From: a virus
Direction: 5' to 3' (one strand)
IMG/VR virus record: IMGVR_UViG_3300035184_000577
Span: 1-33,211 of that record
Length of the DNA: 33,211 nucleotides
A program made the translations under genes and the position numbers. Positions 1 to 6,471 of this stretch are shown here, one piece after another (position 1 is the first letter of the stretch; each line of letters starts with the position of its first letter). The notes beneath the pieces were generated by a model. That model was not told the DNA's origin, did not search any database, and was given only the letters and a program-made list of their open reading frames with translations.

Positions 1-637
1 ACAATGGCAGAGATTTGAGGTAAATACATCAATATCAACAGGTTCTACATCATTTTATGGAGCAGATTTTAGAGGAAGTGGAACTTTATCTGAAATAATC
101 ATATTTGGTGCAAATGCTACAAATGACCAAAATTACGCAACCTCATACATTCCAACATCGGGAGCAACAGCTACACGAAATCAAGAATTATGTAACAATG
201 CAACACCTGTTATTAATAGCGAGGAAGGAACATTGTATTTTGAAGGTAGTGCGTTGGCTGATGATGGTTCAACAAGAAGATTAAGTATATCGGATGGAAC
301 AAATAATAATAGGGTTTTAATTGGTTATTCTTCTTCAAATCAAATTCAATTTGTTGTTTCAGACGGAGGCTCTGTAGTAGTAAATCAATTAATAACAGTT
401 TCTGATATTACACAATTCAACAAAGTTGCGTTTAAATATAAATTAAACAGCTGTGCAATTTGGATAAATGGTCAAGAGGTAGGAACTGATACGACAGCTA
501 CTATGCCAAGTGGTTTAAATTTATTAAATTTTGACCAAGGTAATGGAACTGAAAATTTCTTTAGTAACACAAAAGGTTTAAAATATTATCCAAAAGCATT
601 AGCAGACGTACAATTACAGGATTTAACAACAATATAA
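1..637 (+). CDS. Tail adhesin/fibre, C-terminal part (5' truncated by window edge)
   Basis: Reading frame open from base 2 to a TAA at 635-637, about 211 residues. It has no start here because the gene enters from outside the window. The order is a TQWQRF segment, the hinge motif YATSYIPTSGA, then a beta-rich LamG/concanavalin-like domain (INSEEGTLYFE... FNKVAFKYK... IWINGQEV) and the C-terminal tip LTTI. The same hinge and LamG block occur near 32220-32700 in the gene that runs off the right end, so this is probably the missing 3' end of that gene, provided the molecule is circular. The role is inferred: a virion surface protein binding host glycans. The next gene (644) ends in the same LTTI tip. 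The alternative is a separate paralogue. Confidence 0.75.
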   Translation, partial: QWQRFEVNTSISTGSTSFYGADFRGSGTLSEIIIFGANATNDQNYATSYIPTSGATATRNQELCNNATPVINSEEGTLYFEGSALADDGSTRRLSISDGTNNNRVLIGYSSSNQIQFVVSDGGSVVVNQLITVSDITQFNKVAFKYKLNSCAIWINGQEVGTDTTATMPSGLNLLNFDQGNGTENFFSNTKGLKYYPKALADVQLQDLTTI

Positions 638-643
638 TTATTT

Positions 644-1828
644 ATGTCAACACCAATTTTAAAATTAATACCTTCAGGCTATAAATATGAAAAAGTTTAT
701 AATGTATTGCCTACAAGCGGAATTGGTGACTTTAGTTTTACGCGAGCAACTAAAGCGACAAGGGTTAATAGTAGGGGGTTAATTGAAGCAATAGAAACGG
801 GAATTCCAAGATTAGACCATTATAATGGAAGTTGCCCAAGTTTATTGTTAGAAACACAAAGAACAAATAAAGTATCTACATCAAATGATTTTAATGGTAG
901 CGGTTGGTCTTTATCTTACTTAAATGCAACCCCTAATCAATTAGTTTCACCTGATGGAACACTAAATGCGTCTAAATTAGAAATTATTGGAAATGGTCAT
1001 TTAAGAAATAATTTAGAGGCAAGTTTTAATATTGGATATGCTTATTCTATTTTTATTAAAAAAGGGAATTCAAGATTTATAACAATACGTTCCGTTTTTT
1101 TTACTCAATCCTTTAATGTCGGTTTCGATTTAGATACTTTAACCGCAGAAACTAACGGTAAGATAGAAAATTATGGTAATGATTGGTATCGATTATCAAT
1201 ATCAAAAAATATAAGTACGGATGCGGACAAAAGCGGTTTCTTTTATGTTTATCTGCCAAATAGTTTAGGTTCTCAAACATCCGTAAATGGTAATTATGCT
1301 TATTTTTATGGTGGCCAAATCGAAGATGGTAATTTTATTTCAAGTTATATACCAACCATAAATTCAGCAGTAACCCGATTAAAAGAAACAGTTAATAATT
1401 CGGGAAATCTAAATACAATTGCAAACACTAATACGGTAGTTTTAAAATTTATTCCTATGGGTTTTGATAATAATTTTTATGAATTATTGAGGTTTTCCGA
1501 TGGAACTAATCAAATAGCTTTAGAAGGTTTTTCTACTAATCTTTATAATATATTTGGTGACGGATTAACGGCTTCCGGAATGGTTAATGGTGGCTTACAA
1601 TTGAACGAAGGGAATATAAATATTATTTCATTTTCATATAGTGGTACATCTTTAAGGTTTTCGCACAATGGCAATACAATATTCACAACAACACCAACGG
1701 CAAATTTGCCAACAATAACAGAAATATCCCACAGTTTGGGTGGGTTAATTCCGATAAAAATATTGGCGTTAGATGTTTATAATGAATTTAAAACACAACA
1801 AGAATTAAATAGTTTAACAACAATATAA
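644..1828 (+). CDS. Second tail adhesin with LamG-like domain
   Basis: 394 residues starting 6 bases after the previous stop. The N-terminus carries the phage tail motif FTRATKATRVNSRGLIE (about residues 32-48), then SLLLETQRTN and a beta-rich central part. A hinge SSYIPTINSAVTR comes near residue 235, followed by a C-terminal concanavalin/LamG-like domain ending LTTI. The domain order matches the large gene at 30054 but without the intermediate carbohydrate-binding repeats, so the two are modular paralogues. Likely role: receptor or surface glycan binding at the tail tip or as a decoration fibre. The family assignment rests on motifs I recognise; the ligand is unknown. It is followed by a 63-base AT-rich gap with no clear terminator. 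Confidence 0.7.
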   Translation: MSTPILKLIPSGYKYEKVYNVLPTSGIGDFSFTRATKATRVNSRGLIEAIETGIPRLDHYNGSCPSLLLETQRTNKVSTSNDFNGSGWSLSYLNATPNQLVSPDGTLNASKLEIIGNGHLRNNLEASFNIGYAYSIFIKKGNSRFITIRSVFFTQSFNVGFDLDTLTAETNGKIENYGNDWYRLSISKNISTDADKSGFFYVYLPNSLGSQTSVNGNYAYFYGGQIEDGNFISSYIPTINSAVTRLKETVNNSGNLNTIANTNTVVLKFIPMGFDNNFYELLRFSDGTNQIALEGFSTNLYNIFGDGLTASGMVNGGLQLNEGNINIISFSYSGTSLRFSHNGNTIFTTTPTANLPTITEISHSLGGLIPIKILALDVYNEFKTQQELNSLTTI

Positions 1829-1891
1829 CCACTAATAGTTATAACTAAAAGAGTAACAATTACACACGTTTAATTAACAAGAGTAAATATT

Positions 1892-2230
1892 ATGAAAATA
1901 TACAAAACAGTATTCGACACAGAGCAACAAGGAAAACAAGTCTTAATTGATAAAGAAGTTTGGAAAGAAGTAACGGAAGAAAGCGTTACATCAATGCAGT
2001 ATATTAACGGCACAAAAGGAGTTGTTTATATTGGTAAGGTTGTAAAGGTTCAAGGTACTTACGGGCCTGATGGTCAAGAGATAACACCGCCAATTTATTA
2101 CGATGGTGTAGCTTACGACATAATGAGCACCGACGATTTAGATTTTGGAAATAATGAGGTTTATCCGGCTGATAATGCAGCACATCAATTTTATGGTTTT
2201 GCAAGAAATGCAGAAGTACCAAAAAAATAA
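1892..2230 (+). CDS. Hypothetical protein beside tail adhesins
   Basis: 112 residues, no signal peptide or membrane segment. The sequence is hydrophilic with Gly/Pro turns (VQGTYGPDGQEITPPIYYDG) and looks beta-rich. It starts at an ATG after an AT-rich leader (AGTAAATATTATG). It sits directly behind the adhesin genes and 3 bases before a small membrane protein gene, which suggests a virion accessory such as a fibre chaperone or tip protein. I recognise no family and the function is open. Confidence 0.6.
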   Translation: MKIYKTVFDTEQQGKQVLIDKEVWKEVTEESVTSMQYINGTKGVVYIGKVVKVQGTYGPDGQEITPPIYYDGVAYDIMSTDDLDFGNNEVYPADNAAHQFYGFARNAEVPKK

Positions 2231-2233
2231 ACA

Positions 2234-2482
2234 ATGAAAAAATTAGCTAATTTTATAAGCAGCATAAGAACAGACCACAAAGCGCATTTAATAGTAGGTG
2301 TTTTAAGTGGTTTCCCGATGGTTTTATTATTTGGTAACATTGGCGGATTAATTGCGATTATTATTTATGCATTAAAAGAGGTGGTTTTTGATAAATTATT
2401 AGGTAAAGGCAAAATGGAATTTTTAGATTGGCTTTATAGTTCAATACCCGTTTTTCAATTACTAATTATTCACAACCTTTAA
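2234..2482 (+). CDS. Small membrane protein, DHKxH type (possible holin/lysis accessory)
   Basis: 82 residues. After a short N-terminal helix comes the motif RTDHKAHLIVG (about 13-23), a hydrophobic segment (about 20-47, probably a hairpin with a Gly-rich break), KEVVFDKLLGKGK and a final hydrophobic stretch after FLDWLYSS. Small phage proteins with a DHK-H start, a KE pair and a D-W/F motif are common near lysis genes, but I cannot name a verified function. The main lysis cassette is elsewhere (28512-29548), so this may be a second membrane-acting protein. It starts 3 bases after the previous stop. A promoter-like site and the tail tube gene follow. Confidence 0.6.
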   Translation: MKKLANFISSIRTDHKAHLIVGVLSGFPMVLLFGNIGGLIAIIIYALKEVVFDKLLGKGKMEFLDWLYSSIPVFQLLIIHNL

Positions 2483-2519
2483 CATTTGAATATAAAAAAT
2501 AAAATAAATAAATATTTAG

Positions 2520-2536
2520 TATATTTACAAAAAATT
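2520..2536 (+). promoter_or_regulatory. Promoter-like TATATTTACAAAAAATT before tail tube gene
   Basis: A TAnnTTTA-type -7 box with an ACAAAAA run, 42 bases before the tail tube ATG. Nearly the same string precedes the portal (19172), prohead protease (22408), PD-(D/E)XK (26113) and DUF7210 (26548) genes, suggesting a shared promoter class for structural genes. No good -33 box is evident. Similar strings also occur by chance inside coding DNA (for example in terL), so this is tentative. Confidence 0.4.
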
Positions 2537-2561
2537 AAATAACAATTAAAATAATAAATAA

Positions 2562-2969
2562 ATGGCTACAACCGGAGTTTTTAACGGAACAAATTTAATC
2601 TTACAAGTTGAGGGCGCAACAGTTGGTCATACAACAAGTTGTTCACTTTCTTTGTCAATGGATACACCTGAAGCAACAACAAAAGATTCAAACGGATTTT
2701 CAGAATATATTGGCGGCGTAAAAGGCGGTGAATTATCTTTTGAAGGTTTAATTGCTTATGATGATGCATCAAATGCAATCGAAATGGCTGATTTTCTTTT
2801 GGCAAGAACACAATTAACTTGCGTTTTTGGAACTGCTGAAGCGGGTGATGCAATTTTTACGGCTGAAGGTTTTCTTTCAAGTGTTGAAATGAGCGCTGAA
2901 ATGGAATCTGCGGTGACTTATTCAGGTTCAATCACTTTAACCGGTGCAATCGTAAAATCATCAAACTAA
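2562..2969 (+). CDS. Major tail tube protein (TP901-1 type)
   Basis: 135 residues, beta-rich with few charged clusters. The pattern FNGTNLILQVEG..VGHTTSCSLSLSMDTPEATTKDSNG and the C-terminal VTYSGSITLTGAIV fit the phage major tail protein 2/TP901-1 family, whose members stack as hexameric rings to form the tube of long non-contractile tails. Length is normal for the family. Context agrees: a promoter-like site upstream, a strong terminator hairpin directly downstream (2993-3030), then the tail assembly chaperones and tape measure. High expression with its own terminator would suit an abundant structural protein (inference). Confidence 0.85.
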   Translation: MATTGVFNGTNLILQVEGATVGHTTSCSLSLSMDTPEATTKDSNGFSEYIGGVKGGELSFEGLIAYDDASNAIEMADFLLARTQLTCVFGTAEAGDAIFTAEGFLSSVEMSAEMESAVTYSGSITLTGAIVKSSN

Positions 2970-2992
2970 ATTAAATTTAGTTTTTACATAAT

Positions 2993-3030
2993 AAAAGGCA
3001 TCGTATTTAATGCGTTGCCTTTTTATTTTT
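2993..3030 (+). terminator. Intrinsic terminator after tail tube gene
   Basis: Arms AAAAGGCA (2993-3000) and TGCCTTTT (3016-3023) pair over 8 bases, extended by CG/CG across one mismatch, and the 3' arm runs into a T-rich tract. It lies 24 bases after the tail tube stop. Confidence 0.75.
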
Positions 3031-3051
3031 ATTAATCAAATCTTTTAAATA

Positions 3052-3426
3052 ATGACAAACAAAAAAAGGGGTTATATTGATATAACCATTGAGGGCAAAA
3101 AAAAGACTTTACATTTTTCGATGAACTTTTGGGCGGAATTTACCGAACAAATGGGCATTTCACTTCAGGAAATCGGTTCTGTTTTTGAATCCGGTATTTC
3201 ATTAAACGGTTTACGGGCCTTAATTTATTCAGCGGTTTTAGCAAACGACTTGGAAAAGGGAAATGACGTTGATTATACGTTATATTCTGCGGGTACGTGG
3301 TTGGATGATATAAGTGCCGAAACAATAAATGATATTGTTGAAACAATGGCACAATCTAAAATTTTAGGTAATTCATTGAATAATGATTCAAAGATTCCGG
3401 CAAAGCCGAAGCCGTCAAAGAAATAG
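3052..3426 (+). CDS. Tail assembly chaperone (gpG-like)
   Basis: 124 residues, with a short beta N-terminus (GYIDITIEGKKKTLHFSMNF) followed by helices. Position between tail tube and tape measure, size and character match the first tail assembly chaperone of long-tailed phages, which coats the tape measure during tail assembly. The gene ends in a Lys/Pro-rich tail (SKIPAKPKPSKK). The -1 frame is open from 3387 through this tail and continues as the second chaperone, so a fraction of ribosomes probably shift to make a longer fusion. Function comes mainly from position, as sequence similarity across this family is weak. Confidence 0.75.
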   Translation: MTNKKRGYIDITIEGKKKTLHFSMNFWAEFTEQMGISLQEIGSVFESGISLNGLRALIYSAVLANDLEKGNDVDYTLYSAGTWLDDISAETINDIVETMAQSKILGNSLNNDSKIPAKPKPSKK

Positions 3427-3761
3427 TAAATTTTGAAACTTTAACCGATTATTATATTGGGCAAATAGGTGTTTTGCCTGATGATTTTTGGCGGCAAACG
3501 TGGCGGGAAAATGGTTTAATTGCTGAATCTTACCATAATAAAATCAATTTAAATTGGGAGCAAACGCGATATTTGGCCGTTATGGTTTACAATGTTAATT
3601 GTCAAAAGAAATCACAAATGCTAAAACCTGAACAATTATTTGAATTACCTTCAGATGTTCAAAGGAAAAAGAAACGTTCAGAACCAAAATCCACACCTGA
3701 AGAAATGAAATCATTTTTGGATAAATATAATGCAATGACCAATAAAAAGACGTTTAAATAA
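3390..3761 (+). CDS. Tail assembly chaperone T part, probably made as a -1 frameshift fusion (G-T)
   Basis: This frame (-1 relative to the gene at 3052) is open from 3387 to the TAA at 3759 but has no ATG at its beginning; the first usable codon would be a TTG at 3474. Coding character begins before that TTG: NFETLTDYYIGQIGVLPDDF, then WRQTW, resembling the ..P.eFW..T.. motif of tail assembly chaperones. Three A_AAG slip tetramers occur in the overlap (3390-3393, 3402-3405, 3417-3420). A slip at the last one would give a fusion of about 236 residues. The C-terminus is Lys/Glu-rich. A terminator hairpin overlaps the stop codon. The start coordinate is arbitrary within the overlap. Confidence 0.65.
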   Translation, partial: KDSGKAEAVKEIVNFETLTDYYIGQIGVLPDDFWRQTWRENGLIAESYHNKINLNWEQTRYLAVMVYNVNCQKKSQMLKPEQLFELPSDVQRKKKRSEPKSTPEEMKSFLDKYNAMTNKKTFK

Positions 3762-3778
3762 AAGCGTCTTTTTTTTTG
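3744..3778 (+). terminator. Intrinsic terminator before tape measure gene
   Basis: A perfect 9-bp stem AAAAAGACG (3744-3752) / CGTCTTTTT (3765-3773) followed by more T residues. The stop codon of the T chaperone frame lies in its loop. Confidence 0.85.
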
Positions 3779-3786
3779 TATTTTTG
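3779..3786 (+). promoter_or_regulatory. -7 promoter box TATTTTTG before tape measure gene
   Basis: Bacteroidota-type TAnnTTTG box directly after the terminator and 25 bases before the tape measure ATG. Start of transcription near 3790 would leave a leader of about 20 bases. The -33 region is a T run and cannot be judged. Confidence 0.5.
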
Positions 3787-3810
3787 TCTAACTACATTTT
3801 TAATAATATT

Positions 3811-6459
3811 ATGGCACAACAAGAATTAAAAGTTAACATTTCCGGTGATAGTTCAAAGTTAAATTCGGCTTTATCTTCGGCAAGTTCAAAACTTTCAGCG
3901 TTTGGTTCAAAGATGCAAAACGTTGGAAAATCAATGACAACAAAATTAACTTTGCCATTGGTGGCGGTTGGTGGTGCTGCAATGAAAATGGCGTTTGATT
4001 TTGATAAATCTATGACGTCAATAACGGCCCTTGTTGGGGTTGGTGCAGATGAAGTTGCTAAAATGGGTGATACTGCTAAAAAAATGGCAGTTGATACCGG
4101 TAAAAGCGCAAATGAAGCCGCTGAAGCGTTGTTTTTTATAACTTCCGCGGGTTTACGTGGTGAAAAAGCGATGGGCGTGTTAGAAGCGTCTTTAAAGGCT
4201 GCGGCGGTTGGATTAGGTGAAACAAAAACAATTGCTGATTTATCTACTTCAGCATTAAATGCATACGGTGAAGAAAATTTAAGCGCTTCGGGTGCAACTG
4301 ATATATTAACGGCGGCGGTTCGTGAAGGTAAATTGGAGGCTTCACAATTAGCGGGCGCAATGGGCGGCGTTATTCCTATTGCTTCCAATATGGGGGTTCG
4401 ATTTGATGAAGTTGCTGCGGCAATGGCTGCAATGTCGAGAACGGGAACAAATGCCGCTGAAGGTGCAACGCAATTAAACGCAATATTAGCGTCTTTAAAG
4501 AAGCCAACAACTGACGCGGAAATGGCATTCCAAAAAATGGGAATGTCAACTGAAAGCGTTCAAAAATCATTAAGTGAACAAGGTCTTTTGGCAACCTTGG
4601 AAATGTTACAAAACGGATTAAAACAAACCGGCCAAGATACAACGGCAATATTTCCAAACATTAGAGCGTTAAAAGGGGTTTTGGATTTAACGGGTGCGGG
4701 ATTAGAGAGCAACAGACAAATTTTCGATTCATTAACCAAATCAATGGGCGCGACTGATGAAGCGTTTGAAAAAACATCACAATCAGCGTCTTTTAAAATG
4801 ACAAAATCATTGAATGCAATGAAAGCGTCTTTAATTGAGGTGGGAAATGTTATTTTGGTTGCATTAGTTCCGGCGGTTCAAAAAATAGCGGGTTTTTTAA
4901 CAAATATGTCAGATAAATTTAAATCATTATCGCCAACAATGCAAAATGCAATTGTAGGGTTTGCCGGAATTTTAACAATAGCCGGCCCGTTGATTATAGT
5001 TTTTGGAAAATTAGCGGTTGGACTTTCTGCATTAGGCCCTTTGTTGCCTATTGTGGCATCAGGTTTTAGATTATTAACTGCGGCAATGATTGCGAACCCA
5101 ATTTTAGCCGTTGCGGCTGCGATTGCTGCAATTGGAATTGCTATTTTATCATATAGTAAAGCGCAAAAATCCGCATTAAAAGACTCTTTAAATATTAGTC
5201 AAATAGAAGAAAAAATTTCTGAAAAAAGAAAAAAATTAGCTAAAGAACAACAAAAAATTACAGAAGGTTACGGCGGGCAAGTTATTAAAAACGTTGATAA
5301 TTTAAAAAAAGAAATTAAAGAACTACAAGAAAAGAAAAACGTTTTAGCTAAAATTGAAAAATCAACAAAAGAAACCGCTTCAGCAGAAACACCAACAACA
5401 ACACCAACAACAACACCAACAACAACACCAACCGAAATAACGATTACGCCGGTAATTGACCCGGAAGCGGCGGCAAAGTTAAAGGCTATTAGCGACGAAA
5501 TGAATAATGCGCTAATTACTAACGATGCTTTAGCGTACAAAGCGAGAAAAAACGAGGCTAAAAAATATTATGATAATTTAATTTCTTTATCTTCAAAAGA
5601 TGCCGAAAAACAAAAAGCATTAACAAAAGCAAAAAATGCAGCTATTGGAGCAATTGAAGCAGAAGAAGAAAGCCGTATTTTAGGCATAAAACAAAGAATT
5701 GCGGATTCAACTAATTCAAGCGATGAAGAACGTAAGAAGTTAGAAATTGAGGGCGTTAAACTGCATTACGCGGAACTTTTAAGATTAGCAACCGAAAACG
5801 GAATGTCTACGGCTGCATTATTAATTGCGCAAGGTGAAGCAATAGCTTTAATTAATGACGAACAAAGAGCGTCAGCAATGGAAAGGGCTTTAGCATTTAA
5901 CGAGGGTATGAATGAAATTATTACCGGCGGATTGAATAATTTAGCGGTCGGAATTGGTCAATCTTTAGGTAAAGCCTTGGCAAACGGTGGTAATTTGGCC
6001 CAAAGTTTATCAAAAGTGGTACTCGGAACAATCGGAAGTATGGCATCTCAATTAGGTAAATTAGCTATTGGAATTGGGATTGGGGTTAAAGGAATTGTGG
6101 CATCTTTAAAATCTTTAAATCCGGCCGTTGCAATTGCCGGGGGTATTGCATTGGTGGCATTAGGAGCGTTTGCAAGTGCGCAAGCCGGAAAAATTGGTTC
6201 CGGTGGTGGCGGTGGTGGTGGTGCAACTCCATTCGCAAAAGGTGGAATCGTTTCAGGCCCAACAATGGGATTGGTTGGTGAATATCCGGGTGCAAAATCA
6301 AATCCGGAAGTTATAGCGCCATTAAATAAATTACAAGCTATTATCGGAAAAAGTGGCGGTTCAACTAATGTAAATGTCGGCGGACAAATTAGATTGGAAG
6401 GGCAAGATTTATTGATTGCGATTGAAAGGGCGCAAGAAACGGCCGGAAGAATTTATTAA
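3811..6459 (+). CDS. Tape measure protein (TP901 core)
   Basis: 882 residues from the ATG at 3811. A TTG at 3784 could add nine residues but lies within the promoter box, so it is rejected. Domains in order: helical N-terminus; TP901 tape measure core (about 60-290, FDKSMTSITALVG... MAAMSRTGTNAAEGATQLNA); several hydrophobic segments (about 365-470); Lys/Glu coiled coil; a Thr/Pro linker built from a 12-base tandem repeat; a second coiled coil; a hydrophobic region; Gly run; and the conserved C-terminal motif FAKGGIVSGPTMGLVGEYPG followed by NPEVIAPL. It sets tail length and is released during DNA ejection, when the hydrophobic parts may enter the membrane (family knowledge). It is the longest complete gene here, as expected for a siphovirus. 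Confidence 0.92.
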   Translation: MAQQELKVNISGDSSKLNSALSSASSKLSAFGSKMQNVGKSMTTKLTLPLVAVGGAAMKMAFDFDKSMTSITALVGVGADEVAKMGDTAKKMAVDTGKSANEAAEALFFITSAGLRGEKAMGVLEASLKAAAVGLGETKTIADLSTSALNAYGEENLSASGATDILTAAVREGKLEASQLAGAMGGVIPIASNMGVRFDEVAAAMAAMSRTGTNAAEGATQLNAILASLKKPTTDAEMAFQKMGMSTESVQKSLSEQGLLATLEMLQNGLKQTGQDTTAIFPNIRALKGVLDLTGAGLESNRQIFDSLTKSMGATDEAFEKTSQSASFKMTKSLNAMKASLIEVGNVILVALVPAVQKIAGFLTNMSDKFKSLSPTMQNAIVGFAGILTIAGPLIIVFGKLAVGLSALGPLLPIVASGFRLLTAAMIANPILAVAAAIAAIGIAILSYSKAQKSALKDSLNISQIEEKISEKRKKLAKEQQKITEGYGGQVIKNVDNLKKEIKELQEKKNVLAKIEKSTKETASAETPTTTPTTTPTTTPTEITITPVIDPEAAAKLKAISDEMNNALITNDALAYKARKNEAKKYYDNLISLSSKDAEKQKALTKAKNAAIGAIEAEEESRILGIKQRIADSTNSSDEERKKLEIEGVKLHYAELLRLATENGMSTAALLIAQGEAIALINDEQRASAMERALAFNEGMNEIITGGLNNLAVGIGQSLGKALANGGNLAQSLSKVVLGTIGSMASQLGKLAIGIGIGVKGIVASLKSLNPAVAIAGGIALVALGAFASAQAGKIGSGGGGGGGATPFAKGGIVSGPTMGLVGEYPGAKSNPEVIAPLNKLQAIIGKSGGSTNVNVGGQIRLEGQDLLIAIERAQETAGRIY
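5389..5432 (+). repeat. 12-base tandem repeat ACACCAACAACA in tape measure gene
   Basis: Three full copies (5389, 5401, 5413) plus two thirds of a fourth, in frame, encoding a Thr/Pro linker (TPTT units). The unit keeps the reading frame, so copy number could vary without breaking the protein. Confidence 0.85.
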
Positions 6460-6471
6460 TAAAACAAAAAA

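Noticed and set aside
2004-2234. Minus-strand frames in the tail region (2004-2234, 2581-2853, 3140-3352)
   Set aside because: His/Leu/Gln-rich shadows of well supported plus-strand genes; no independent signals.
3784-3810. Upstream TTG start for the tape measure protein
   Set aside because: It falls inside the -7 promoter box; the ATG at 3811 has a normal AT-rich leader (TTAATAATATT).
3792-4388. Long open frame on the minus strand opposite the tape measure gene (198 codons)
   Set aside because: It is antisense to the strongly supported TP901 core, has low-complexity Ala/Ser/Pro composition typical of a shadow frame, and no promoter or leader on that strand.
5268-5540. Minus-strand frame with Val/Gly repeats opposite the Thr/Pro linker
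   Set aside because: The apparent membrane-like repeat is only the reverse reading of the 12-base tandem repeat.
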